This document shows, piece after piece, positions 23,316 through 63,560 of a stretch of 64,000 nucleotides of DNA. The notes below the pieces were generated by a model that did no database searches, was not told the origin of the DNA, and saw only the letters and a program-made list of their open reading frames with translations. Origin of the DNA: Parus major. Taxonomy: Eukaryota > Chordata > Aves > Passeriformes > Paridae. Position numbers and translations under genes: made by a program. Numbering within the stretch: position 1 is the first letter of the stretch; each line of letters begins with the position of its first letter. The DNA is taken from contig NC_031769.1 in assembly GCF_001522545.3 (NCBI RefSeq), forward strand, positions 127,433,613 through 127,497,612, given 5' to 3'.

Positions 23316-26300
23316 TGGATATTTTATGTAGTTGTTTATTATATTAGTTGACGTGCTACACATAGTTCAAATTCCATGTGTTTAGCTACATGATTCAGTT
23401 ACTGGTTCCATCAAACATACAAGAAATTACACATTTTGAGTGTAATTTCTTACCCTGTTTGGATATAGAGGTTATATGTGTTAATTTTTTAACACAGTAT
23501 AGTTGTCTGCCAGAAAGCTGTTACTACACTGTTCACCTCCAGTATCTGCTAAAGAACAAATGCAGCAGAATTTAAACTTGCCACTGGGAAAGCAATTTTA
23601 AGTTGTAACAAAATCTTTCAGTTGCAGAAATAAACCAGGAAGTGCATTTATAACATTGATGTCCACTGATGGAAAGAATGCAACGCATACCTGCTTTGTC
23701 ATGTGAAAAAACAGGTTTTGCCAAAAATTAATGTGATGGAAATAACAGAAAAGTTCACAATACAGGATTATGTTTAAAACCCAGAAAATAATTTTACACC
23801 AGCATTACATACCAATGTCAATTGACATTGAATTACTGCTGTAATTGCCAGCAGTAAATGCCAATGAGCAAAACTTTTAAAAGCATCTACATAATTATTT
23901 CCCATCTATTTCAGCAAATAAGACACTTCAATAAATAGTTGTATCACATCAGAATTATGGTGATCACTACTTTACCATTTCACACGCAATGAGGCAGTTC
24001 ATCTCCAAAACAGATGGCTAACTTCGTAACAATTTCAGGTTTTCATATAACATACATAGATACAGATAGCAAGTATTTGTGTACTATGCTTTGAGAAAGC
24101 AATTCTGAAAAAAAGGCAGTTTTGTTTACATTAATTGCCCTCTAAAAGATGATGCAGTTCACAAACATAAACTTTCTTCTTCCCAAGTCACAAAGAAAAG
24201 TCAATTTCAGGAATCACAGAAAAATTTCCAGAAAGAAGTACAGTGTTGGGTAACTGTCCTGCATGCATGATGTCTTAACTTTGCATGTTGCACAGAAATT
24301 GTGACTTCAAAACTACAGATGAAAAGTCCCTGGTTAAAATACTTCACAGCCAGAATAACAAGTTAGGTTGTTAGTAAAGAATTAAGACACTTCCACAAAG
24401 AATGTTTCTCATGGTACGAGTGCATACTTTAAGACTGACTTGCAGCTATTCCATTCACTCATTTGTATTTTTTATAACTGGCACCTACACAATACAGAAA
24501 TGTATCCATTCTTGCCTGGACTATTTTGCCTCTCTGTTGAACACACTGACACATTCCTTTGGGATTAGGGGTGCTCATCAGACTGTCCTGTTAGATCTTC
24601 CTTCAATGTCTCAAGCTGCTTTCATAGGTGATCACTGTTTCTAGTTTTTGACAACAGAAACTCTTGTCTTTCACATCAGAATTTCTGGACAATGGTGGCA
24701 ACAGGAACTTCAGAGAAGGCATAACTAAGGAAACTTGCTGTGTTTTAGATAAACATCACAAACTGTAGCATTTCATTTGTTACTCCTTACTATATGGGTG
24801 GTACTTAAAAAGGAAGAACAGTATTTCAAGCCACGTGATTATAGACAGTTTCTGATTTGTCCTTTGTACTGGAAATACAATACCTCCAAACCACTAAACA
24901 TCTGATGTTATAAAATCCTATTATCAGGAAATGCTGTCATCACATCATGGACCTGTACTATCTATGCAGGCAGAATCAGAATATAATGCCATGGGGCATT
25001 ATAGAGGCAGGGGGAACAGGAAGACGGACACAGACCCAAAACACCAACCAGATAACAACTATAAACTAAGAACCAACTGTCCTATTACTATTTAACTGAT
25101 GTACTTACTGGCATCCCTTCCCAAGTTTCCTGTGCTTCAGTGCCTCTGTACATACTTTGATATACAGCTCTTTATAGACCTTGGAAAAATAAATTTTTTT
25201 GGTCTATCAATCAAACATTTCAGGTTAGCCTAAACTAGTCATAAACTCTAATCTGGCTTTAAATTAAATACAAATCTGCTACAGGGCAAACAAAAGACCA
25301 TCTTGTAATGCCTTAATTATGACCTCTGCCATTACAAGCTTTATGATACTTTTTATATGTTCACTAAGGGGGAAAAAAGAGTCTGCTATCTGAAAAACTA
25401 ATGGTATCTTATCAGCAATCACTCTTAACCTTTTCTGAAAACAGATAGGTTTTTTTCTGGAAGATAATCTCACACTTTACTGGCAAAGCATTCTACTAAA
25501 CCTTCTTACCTTTCCAGCCTCCAAGTTTGAAATCTCCTATAGTCTAATAAGTAGAAGTGCTTTAAAAATATACAAATCATCTAAAACTGATTAACTGGAG
25601 ACGTTAGTTGTATTCACATTTTCAACACAGCTTAATAGTAAAGACACTAGCTAACAAAAAGAGTGATAATGAAGTTTCCCCATGATGGTCAGGGAAGTTT
25701 ATTTTGAGGATTCTCATGTCTTTATTTTCCGTGCAACATCTTCTGGCTCCTTGATCTCTTTTACAGTAGCTATTAAATAAAGCACAAAATGGTTGGGTTT
25801 TAATTCCTTTTAAGTTCAGAGGATGATTCAAAACTGAATGATTCTGATGCTAATTCCTAAAGCAAGTATCAGTATGCGAAGTGTTAAGAATTTGAAAACT
25901 TGGCCATTACGGTTCTTTGCTCAGAGTAATCTACATATACAGACCTTGCATTATCATTCAAAAAACTTTTTCCTTGGCACTTAAAACATAGAACAAATAA
26001 TATGCAGGATAAAGCTACAGTAACCTTTTAAATATTACAGAACAAAAAATTTCATTCATTTTGTTTGCTTGTACCAAACAGTTGGCATGGAAGTTCTGCA
26101 ATCATGATGATGACTTCACACAAAGTAATTACGGTCTGACCACCAATGACAGGGGATCATTCACTGGAAAGGCTGGCCAGACAGCTCTGTCCTCAAAGCT
26201 TTTAAAGACACAACAGACAAGGCCTCGAATAGCCCATTCTAGCTGAAACTTGCTTTGAGGAGGGAATTGGAATAGAGACCTCCCTACTTCATGAATTTAG

Positions 26301-26990
26301 GAATTCTGGGTATTGAACAACCAAAGTTAAGTTTTCACTGCTAAGTTGCAACTTTGTTGTCTCAGTTTGAGGGGACTGAGACTTAATCCTGTAGTACTAC
26401 AGATACTATCTTGCAGTTGCAATGTCAAGGAAAGTCCTTGCCCACACAATCATCAAAGTTTCCTACTAAGCCTTAATTCTGAAGACACGGCTTTTCCAAG
26501 CTACCTTTTATTGCTAAAATTTAAATATGCTGGTGACAAACCAGTGAAAACAACACATTCTAAATGCTGACATAAGCATTTATTACATTAGAAAATAACA
26601 CACTTGGTTGTCAGCTTGGTTGCCAGTGACAGATGCTAGTTAAAATTAATCAGAGATTGACCTGGAATGCATCCAGACATCATTAGCCAGTTAGTATTCG
26701 TATTATGAAGCATGTGAAGATAAAACAAAACCTGAAGTCAGAATTCTTGATCTAATTCCAACATTCATTTTCTGCCTCAAGGTACTACAGTGAGTGAGAA
26801 AAAAAGTTTTAACTGATGAATAGAGCTTCTGCAATCTCTATAAACTACCCATCCTCTGCTTTGCCATCTGTGTTGACAAACTACCAGTTCACTCTTTCCA
26901 GAGGAAGCAGCAAGCAGCATTCTCAACAAGACCCAGATCTCATCACCATAATAGCTGACATCATTAACTATACAAGTTTTAAATATAAGA
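23316..26990. other. Tail-to-tail intergenic region between CIBAR1 and RBM12B
   Basis: AT-rich sequence without a supported gene or recognised transposon. A longer RBM12B 3' UTR could extend into it from the right. A perfect 18-base palindrome lies at 23813–23830. Confidence 0.6.
23813..23830. repeat. Perfect 18-bp palindrome
   Basis: CAATGTCAATTGACATTG is its own reverse complement. It is followed at about 23833 by a second, imperfect inverted repeat (TTACTGCTG … CAGCAGTAA). Confidence 0.95.
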
Positions 26991-27533
26991 CACACATTTA
27001 AATGGCAGTTTCCTTTTTATTTTAAGAAAGTTGCACAGCCAGCTAATAAGAACAGGAAGCTTTTTAAACAGGAATGCCTGCAAACACATGAAACCGAATA
27101 AAACCTGAAAAGTTTACACAAAAAGGAAACAAAAAAAATAAGTATTTTTTAAAATTTTATTAAACTAATCTCATTAAGTGTCATTTAGTAATGCAGGTAG
27201 CACTGAAAATCTTCTATTTGAACCGTTTGTGTGGTCAGTCAACCAGCACTTATGTTTTTATTTGATGCAAAGACATAAGACTGGAATTAATCTAAAAAAA
27301 AAAAAAAACCCCAAAAAAAACAACAACCCAAACCTTTGTAACTCCATCCCTTTATACCTTGATGTAAGACATTCAATGTCCTACAGGTATTTCAACCAAG
27401 AGCTAAACAACTGAACTGGGTATTATTTACAACAGCTGATGGAAACTGTTATACATCTTCCAGTAATTAAAAGTTAAAATAACTGTCAATACTGTCAAAC
27501 CTAGAATGTGTTATTAAAGCATCTTTTCCTCCT
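26991..27533 (-). other. RBM12B: Probable RBM12B 3' UTR
   Basis: On the minus strand, AATAAA hexamers lie about 370 bases (27156–27161) and 510 bases (27016–27021) past the stop codon; either could be the polyadenylation signal. An A-rich stretch with CAA units lies at 27294–27330. The 3' limit is uncertain because the mammalian gene has a long 3' UTR. Confidence 0.4.
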
Positions 27534-29633
27534 TTACAGCAAACTCAACTTAACTTTCCGTGGACCAATGGGCCTATCATTTAGTTCATTAATAGCAGCC
27601 ATAGCTTCCTCATAGTTTGTCATAGCAACGATGGCATCACCAGAAGGTAATCCTTGTTCATTGTACTGCACAGAAACTGACTCCGGTATCACTCTGTAGC
27701 CATAGAAAAAATCCAGAATCTCATTAGGAGTAGCTTTAAAAGGTAAGTTTTTCAATAGAACAGGAACAACGCGTTCAGAACCACCACTGAAATTTGGATC
27801 TGGCATAAATCTTCCTTCAGGAAAATTTCCCATTTTATTATTCCCAAACTCCATTCTGCCAAAAGGTTCACTGTCACCACCAAAATCCATGAGGGGTGGT
27901 GGACCCCTAAAATCCTTAGGAGGGCACATGAAGTCCTCAGGGGGATGTCTAAATTCAGAATGATGCCTGAAGTTCCCAGGGGGACCAAATGAATGCATGG
28001 GTGGCCCTTGTGGTGGCCCAGATGGTGAACCAACTGGACGGGAGAGGTCAGCTCTGTCATACAGATGTGAATGACCGTGCATTTCATTTGGTGCAGATAA
28101 TGGTGCAGCTACACCAAACTTCTCCATCTGATCTTGAGATATTAGTCTTATTAATACTTCTGTTCCCAAAAAAGTTTGACGATTTAAATTTTCTGCTTTC
28201 ATAGCTTGTTCTTCAGATTTAAACTTCACTAGTGCTTCTCCCAGTCCAACTCCTTTTTCATCATAGAGCAAGTAAATATCATCTTCATCAATATCAAATC
28301 TTGCAAAGAACTTTTGCACTTCAATTTTTGACACATCAAATGGAAAGTTCCTTACATAAACACAAGTCTTAGGGCTGGAATGACCTTCCCGGTAACTTTT
28401 TTCTGATATGGCCTGTCCAAAATGATCTCTGTCCGGTGATCTTTTCCTCTCACAAGAGTCAATTATTTTCAACATTGACTTTCTTGAAATTGGAAAAATG
28501 TACACAGGACGATTGAGAAGAACCTTTCTATGACATTCCAAAGCAGCCTGATATTCTCTCTCATTCCTTAATACCACAAAAGCATCTCTAGTCCTTTTCT
28601 GATGCTTATCTGTTAAAATCTTGATCTGTTTGCTGTGTATATCCAAATCAGGGAAAAAATCTCTCAGATCTCTCTTTTCTACATTAAAAGATAGATTTCT
28701 TAGGTGTATGTAATATTCCTGGCTAGGAGATGAACGAGAATGTGTTCTTTGTCTCCTTGGTGATCTTGAACGAGAATGCTTCCTTGAATGCATGTAGCCT
28801 GCACTTCTTGGAGAATGGTCTTCACACAAAAAGTCATCCATTTCATCTGGCATGTCTATCCTTCCACCACATTCAATCCACCGTTCCTCTGTAGTTGGGC
28901 TAATTTCTATAAACCTCTGACCCATGTATTGTCTATGACGTTTAAGTCCTTCTAAGGCATCACCAGGTGTAGCACATTTTACCAAGCAATCACCATTGTT
29001 TAAACCATTGCGGTGCTTTATCAGAATCACTCCATCCACATGTATCCCCGAAAGGAAAGTACGTACTTCAACTTCTGTTGCAGAGTAAGGTATACCCCGT
29101 AGAAATAAGTAACGATCATCTGGGTTAAATGGGTGAGAATCCTTTCTTAACTGATAGTTTGACTTAGGTATACCCATATCACCATATCTTGTGCCATTAG
29201 TATGGAAACCAGCCTCCAGGCGATTTGGTGGCCCGTAACTAGGTTTTCTTATTACTTTTGGAGAAGCTGTAACTAAATGTGGTATATCTCCAATACTTGA
29301 TGTACTAGAACCATTAGTACCTGTTCTTCTAGAGCCAGACATACTTTCTCGTCCCCCACGGTCAAATCGTTTCCGGCTCATTTCTATGGTACTCTGCATC
29401 TCTGCCTTGCTGCTGAGAAAGAGCTCTATGCGAGAGTCCTTGATAAACCTTCCTGAACAGCTCATGGCACGCCGTGCATCTTCATCTGTTGCAAATATAA
29501 TAAAAGCCTCCCCAATCTCTCCTCCAATAATATGCACACCTCCATCAGGAATATTCAATCCCAAGAAGAAACGACGAATATCTGGAGGACCCGCAACAAC
29601 AGGAAGCCCCTGTAAACGGATGACTACAGCCAT
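27534..29633 (-). CDS. RBM12B: RBM12B, RNA-binding motif protein 12B (five RRMs)
   Basis: A single uninterrupted coding exon of 699 codons. The start at 29633 is an ATG in strong context (AGCATGG) beginning MAVVIRL, as in mammals; the open frame continues upstream only through a TTG. RRM domains lie at about residues 4–75, 175–245, 307–379, 423–498 and 623–697, with RNP-like cores such as YLFLRGIPYS, CVYVRNFPFD and VPVLLKNLPF. The last two RRMs are the most conserved. A short arginine-serine stretch lies at 283–302. Between RRM4 and RRM5 is a proline-rich linker with only a few FRHPPEDF-type units, where human RBM12B has a very large array, so this protein is about 300 residues shorter. It is a nuclear RNA-binding protein related to RBM12, hnRNP F/H and ESRP; its targets are poorly defined. 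Confidence 0.96.
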   Translation of the reverse strand: MAVVIRLQGLPVVAGPPDIRRFFLGLNIPDGGVHIIGGEIGEAFIIFATDEDARRAMSCSGRFIKDSRIELFLSSKAEMQSTIEMSRKRFDRGGRESMSGSRRTGTNGSSTSSIGDIPHLVTASPKVIRKPSYGPPNRLEAGFHTNGTRYGDMGIPKSNYQLRKDSHPFNPDDRYLFLRGIPYSATEVEVRTFLSGIHVDGVILIKHRNGLNNGDCLVKCATPGDALEGLKRHRQYMGQRFIEISPTTEERWIECGGRIDMPDEMDDFLCEDHSPRSAGYMHSRKHSRSRSPRRQRTHSRSSPSQEYYIHLRNLSFNVEKRDLRDFFPDLDIHSKQIKILTDKHQKRTRDAFVVLRNEREYQAALECHRKVLLNRPVYIFPISRKSMLKIIDSCERKRSPDRDHFGQAISEKSYREGHSSPKTCVYVRNFPFDVSKIEVQKFFARFDIDEDDIYLLYDEKGVGLGEALVKFKSEEQAMKAENLNRQTFLGTEVLIRLISQDQMEKFGVAAPLSAPNEMHGHSHLYDRADLSRPVGSPSGPPQGPPMHSFGPPGNFRHHSEFRHPPEDFMCPPKDFRGPPPLMDFGGDSEPFGRMEFGNNKMGNFPEGRFMPDPNFSGGSERVVPVLLKNLPFKATPNEILDFFYGYRVIPESVSVQYNEQGLPSGDAIVAMTNYEEAMAAINELNDRPIGPRKVKLSLL

Positions 29634-29661
29634 GCTGAGCTCAACCCACAGCAAAAATCAC
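29634..29661 (-). other. RBM12B: RBM12B 5' UTR part of the coding exon and its splice acceptor
   Basis: Just upstream of the start codon the minus strand reads TTTTTGTCTGCAG|GTGATT, a good polypyrimidine tract and AG acceptor, so the coding exon starts at 29661. This shows that RBM12B has at least one upstream non-coding exon. Confidence 0.75.
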
Positions 29662-30342
29662 CTGCAGACAAAAAGGTACACATGATAGCACGTCTTTAGT
29701 ACTCAGCTATTACAGTAACTTATCACTTAAGAAGCTAGAGCCTTTTTAATGAATGCCCTCATCTCATCAAGAGAGAAGGTATCAACCCACAAGTTCACGA
29801 GAACAAGATTGAAACACAGTTCACTGAAAGTGGATTAGACAGAACAATTAGCTACTCCACCGGCACACATGCACAAATCTATCAATATTCCCTACCCTAA
29901 GGGCAACAAAATCCACCTAAGTCACTCCTCACCATCCACAATACCTAAAGAACACCTCAAGTCTTTCACAGCTTAGTTACTATATGCCAGAGATCTCTGC
30001 CCACTCCTAAAGAACAAAAAAATCCAGTTTACTTTTGAATAGGACACTAGCTGATAAAAGGAGAAAGGAAAAAGAATAACTACGTCACTGCAAAATGAAG
30101 TACTTCACAAACAGTACAGGCTTTACTGCTTTGACAAGTTGCTCTACCCAGTGATCAGTTCTGTTCAATAATGTATGTTTTCCTCAGCATTCAAAAATGT
30201 TGTCTCTTTGGCGTAGTCAGAGCATTAACTGCAGCGGCCACAAGCATATCCTAGTTGCCAGCCACAAGTCTGTGAGGAAAAAAGGCTGTGTATGATCTTG
30301 TCACAATACTCAGTGAGAAGTGTTAAGCTTTTGGCAGCTTAC

Positions 30343-30388
30343 CTGTTTCTGCTTTGGAGACCTGATAAATTCTGTAAAATCAACTTAA
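30343..30388 (-). other. RBM12B: Predicted 46-nt non-coding 5' UTR exon of RBM12B
   Basis: On the minus strand an excellent acceptor (CGTTTTCTTTCCACAG|TT) is followed 46 bases later by an excellent donor (AAACAG|GTAAGC). There is no ATG inside. Its position between the CpG-island promoter and the coding exon fits a 5' UTR exon. Transcript evidence is not available here. Confidence 0.45.
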
Positions 30389-32800
30389 CTGTGGAAAGAA
30401 AACGAAACATAATTAATGGCTGATACCTGTACTTTGCTTTACACACTGTGCTACACTGCTGCAGCCCATCCATAGCAGTGGCTAATACTAAAGCCAAGCA
30501 TGTTATGAACCCATGTGAAGAACTCCTTCCATGTTCCAAGATGCCATGCACTGCATCTTTCTTTTTCCATTTTAGAAGCAAAAGAAATTCAGAGTTTAAG
30601 TTGACTTCTGGAAACGATGAAAATATGATGAGATTACTTGGTCATCAATTGTGCCACACTGAACTGTTGCAATGAAACAGACTGACAGTGTATCAAGGGA
30701 ACAATTCTCAATTGAGTTCTTGAAAGGTGCTTAGGTCCATTTTAGGATTAAAAGACATGTCCATTCTTCTGAAATCCACCTGGTTTCAAATTTCACAACA
30801 AGAGTACGCTGCTCACCAGTCCAGCACTGCACTTAATGTACACCGTGAAGACCATCAAATGAAAGACCAAAATTATCCAACAAGGCGAAACTTCAGGAAG
30901 CACCTGAATTTACAAAGCCAACTTCAGTGTTTTCCCTACATTGTTACTCTACTGCCTTTCAAACATAAGAAGAAAAGCTTGAATACACCAACTGAACACA
31001 CCCCTATTTTCAACATTTTCTAACATCACACAGTAAATAGCACAATATTCTCAGAACAAACACAAGCCTCTGTAGCAATTTACTGCATCACTTTAAAACA
31101 AACACAACCCAAAGCTCTGAGCATTTGAGAACACTCCTCCTACAAACCTTTCTCTATAAAGCACTAGATCCTGATGACAAGTTATTTATCAATAACCGTA
31201 ACTGTCACTCCACTTGAACTTAGCAAAACAACAGCAAAGCCCAAATTCTGTCACTAATGGACTCCACATCACTTCTGCACTAGTACATAAGCACAACAAA
31301 CCAAAAACAACTGCCCATTTAGAAAGTTCACTAAAGACCATCTGTCCTCTGTACTTTTGTGGTGAGTCGACCCCAGCCAGCAGCCAAGCTCCCACACAGC
31401 CGATTGTTCACTCCTCGTCCCCATCAGTGAGATGGGAAAGAACAAAGTCAAGAAAACTTGTGGGTCAAGATAAAGACAGTTTCATCAGCAGAAAGAAAAA
31501 CACAAAAAGGAAATCGCCACCTCACGCAGGCTGACTGATGTCCAGCCTTCTTCCAATCCTCCCAAAGAAACCAAAACCAACAAAATACTTCTTCCTCTAC
31601 CTCAGTTTTTGTTGCCCAGCACGATGTTACATGTCACAGAATATCCCTTTGGTGAGTTTGAGTCAGCCCTCCCAGCTTCTCTCCTACTCTGTGCACACTC
31701 ACTGGAGGAACAGAGTAGGGAAAATAGGTACAGCCTTGATACTGTGCAAGTGCTGTTCAGCCACAGCCAAAACATCGATGTGTTGTCAACATTCTTTTAG
31801 CCACAAATCCAAACTGAACTGTATGGGCTGCTGTGAAGAACGTTAACTCCATCCCAGCCAGACCCAGAACACTTTACAACGTGTCTTCTCAACAGATGCA
31901 ATGGCAGTGCCAAAAAGCATGGAGAATTCAAGGGCAGAATTTTCATACAGCACCTTCGTGTCTTGAAAAAGCAAATCCGCTGCCCTGCTACTTCATGATG
32001 TATTTAATCTGTAGTACTTCTGGATTCACAACTCCGCTTTCTTATCCCAATTTTTAAACATCATTCACAACAGCTCTCCTCCATAATTCTTCGGTGATAA
32101 ACTGCAAGTTCTCCACGATGCACCAGGGATACCATACAATACACAACCTTCCGTGGTGAAAACCAGACACAGTGATTCCAGATCATAATGTGATCTCTAA
32201 GAAGTCCATAAACAAATGCAAGTTCAAATAATAGCTCTTACTGACTGTAAACAATCACACATGAGTAGAAAGCAGAGACAAGCCATCCAACAATTTAAAG
32301 TGCATAACCAAAGAGAGCTGACTTGTCATGAAAAGTAAGAGCAATTCATTAACTGAATGACTTCAGAGAGCAAGGATTTGGAGAATAAATAAACAACTTC
32401 ATGCCACTACTTAAAAGCACAGAAGTGTACAGTTTTATGAAATTTTATATATAAGCAAAATTGTCTAGAAAACAGTACAATACCTATTCTTCCACAGCCT
32501 CGGAAAATTCCAAACATTAAAGACATTAAAATAATACACAACTTGTAAACACAGTAGGAAACTAAGTCTGCACTAGACTAGTGTTTTTATCATAACACTG
32601 GAAAATTACACAGACTGCAAGCTAGAAAGAACCCACAGAAACACCCCGACTACGATACTGGACCAGTGTAGAATAACCAGCGAAATAGGGGAAGGTTTCT
32701 TATTCTATTCTTCAAAATGAGCCTTAATAGAGGAAGCAGACTGCTGCGAATAGCAGTTTTCACAGTGCTGAAGGAAAACATGAGTGAGCTCTGCAGCTGG
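30389..32800. other. RBM12B 5' intron, no further gene recognised
   Basis: Sequence between the predicted 5' UTR exon and the CpG island. Several open frames of 60–106 codons occur on both strands (for example at 31214 and 31538 on the plus strand), but none resembles a known protein. Confidence 0.6.
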
Positions 32801-32819
32801 GCCCACTACACAGTCGAGT

Positions 32820-33480
32820 GTAGCACGGAACCGCTTCCAAGCAAGTCGCCCCGCCGGCACCAGCGCTGCTGGAGGAACCCGCCGCGGGCGGCAGGGCAGG
32901 GGACAGGTGAGGGGGACGGGGCGAGGGGTCCGGTGCTCCACCGCCACGAAGGAGCCCATCTGTTTCCCAACACCGGGACAGGGCTGAGGGAGGCACCGGG
33001 AACGGGGAGGGGGGATGTGAAGCCCAGGGACACGAGCAGGCCGGGGCACACGGAGCGGCTGCGCAGCGGTTCCGAGAAGGTCGGGCAACCGAGAAACGGC
33101 AAACTCCGTGCCGCCCTCGGCCACACGCCGCACCCCGGGGAGGCGTGCTCTGTCCCTCACGCCATTCATCCACGCACCCACCGGACACGCCGCTCGGACG
33201 GGGCCCGCAGCTCCCGGCACGGCTCCGCCAAGATGGCGCCGCCTCCGCTGGCCCCCCTCAACGCTGAGGGGAAGCTGCGCTGCGCGAGCGCTTCCGGCCA
33301 GCGAGAGCGGACCTGCGCGCGCACCCTCCGGGCGGGGCGCAAAACGCCGCGGCCCTGTGACCCCGTCCCCCCGCTGCAGCCGCGCGTGCGCGGACCGCGC
33401 GCCCCGTCTGCGCGCGGGCGGGAGCCGCTCCTCAGGCAGTGCGCATGCGCTCTTTGCCCTCAGGTGGATGTGGGTCTGAG
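32820..33480 (-). promoter_or_regulatory. RBM12B: CpG-island promoter of RBM12B, possibly bidirectional
   Basis: CpG-dense block lying 5' of RBM12B and well separated from the TMEM67 start. It has a perfect NRF1-type site TGCGCATGCGC (33440–33450), a YY1-type site CAAGATGGCGCC (33229–33240) and a strong plus-strand donor GGACAG|GTGAGG near 32906. The last could belong to a divergent transcript like human RBM12B-AS1. The 268- and 282-codon open frames across it are GC artefacts. Confidence 0.65.
33440..33450. promoter_or_regulatory. NRF1-type binding site
   Basis: TGCGCATGCGC fits the palindromic NRF1 consensus, a typical element of CpG-island housekeeping promoters. Confidence 0.6.
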
Positions 33481-33499
33481 GGAGCTGAGTAATAATAAT

Positions 33500-34330
33500 T
33501 TGTATGATAATAGATATGCATAGTGATATACCTGTACGGTGATAGACCTGCATCTAGAGATCGGTCGCACGGTAACGGAGCGTCGCTGCCGCGCTGTGCG
33601 CTGTCCTCAGGCTCATTCCCGTCGGTGCTGGTGCGTGCCGAGCCTCAGGCACCACTCACCGCTGCTTTTCCAATGCCTAGACAGGATTTCTGAGGCAGCT
33701 CGGGGCTGGCTCAAGCCCGGGTTGTGAGAGGAAGGGAAGGCTGGGGTTGGAGGAATGGAAGAGAAGGAGGAAAGGTTCAAGATTATGTAAAGTGAAGGGC
33801 AGATACAGAGTACTCTGTACTGGCTGTGCAAGTGAAGTATATTTGTTCTAAAGTTTATCCTGCCTTCACTGTCTTTATGTGTTCTCCCCTGTCTTTCTAT
33901 GCATATCCAGTACTTATCTGCTCCGACTTACCTGTCGGAGGAAAAACCTGTACTATTCATGGTAGATTCAGCTATCGGTGTTGCCGACTTTACGAGCTCT
34001 CTCAACACAGAATCTTGTTTAGAAAAATACCATTGTTTATTCTGGGTACAAGATGGAGGTTTCCACAAATCAAGCACATCGGTAAAAAGTTACATCTTTA
34101 CACAGTCAAATTTACATGAACTTGTGCCTGGGGACAGATAATTCGACTTGAAAACATCAACTCAACCTTTTAACACTTGTTGAGCCAACAAAATAAATAC
34201 AATAAGAAATAAAACGTGCTAATATCGAAAATCATAATAGGCAATCAGCACGTAGGAGAGGGACAATGAGAAATAACTAAAATCCAGGACACGGTGTCTT
34301 GCAAAGTTTTGGTAACATCTGAGGGAACGA
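33500..34330. other. Interval between the RBM12B promoter and TMEM67 upstream region
   Basis: No gene or named repeat is recognised. Open frames of 60–97 codons here have no recognisable similarity. Confidence 0.5.
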
Positions 34331-34339
34331 GACAAAAGG

Positions 34340-34565
34340 CAAGAGGCAGAAACATGCACAGAAAGTTCCACCTGAGCATGAAGAATTTACTCTGCTGCCC
34401 AGAGAGGCTGTGGAGTCTCCCTCACTATAGATATTCAAGAACTCCCTGGTCACAATGCTGTGCCATGAGCTCTGGGATAATCCTGCTTGAGCAGGGAGAC
34501 TGGACCAGATGACCCACAGTGCTCCCTTCCAACCGGACTCATTCTGTGAGCAAGAGTGTGGCAAA
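34340..34565 (+). mobile_element. CR1 LINE 3' end, sense orientation
   Basis: A short 3' fragment with the CR1 phrase 'GCCCAGAGAGGCTGTGGAGT' near 34399. 'ATATTCAAGAACTCCCTGGT', 'CTGGACCAGATGACCCACAG' and a terminal 'CTTCCAACCGGACTCATTCT' near 34527 follow. It sits about 370 bases before the TMEM67 start codon. Confidence 0.9.
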
Positions 34566-34932
34566 GGTGTAAAGAGGAGTAACTTTGGCTGAGCATCCAT
34601 TGCTCTAGTCATTTTGTTTCCACCTTGTTAGCACTTTCCTCTCTGGGGAGAAATTACAAACGCGTGTTACATATGTATATACACAAATGTACATTGTGTA
34701 CGAGTTCTAGGGACAAGGTACCGGAAAGTGCAACCCGGGCTTCGGCATCCTCTCATTTTTCGCTCCTGACCTCGCACAAAACGAACAGAACTCTCTGTGG
34801 ACCAAATACCTAAACTAGGGCTTGTGCTCCCTCCCCCGGCCCGCTTCGCGTGCTGCGGCGACAGGCCCCCGGCGCTCGCCGTACCGCGCGGCCCTGGCCA
34901 ATCGGCGCGCGCGGGCGGGGCTCGCGGTGGCC

Positions 34933-63560
<28,628 letters not shown>

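Noticed and set aside
29634..29654. N-terminal extension of RBM12B by seven residues
   Set aside because: The extension begins at TTG, not ATG. The conserved MAVVIRL start has a strong context at 29633.
32705..33553. Long open frames (282 and 268 codons) on both strands
   Set aside because: They lie in a CpG island where stop codons are rare. The translations are Arg/Pro/Ala-rich without any domain, and both strands are equally open.
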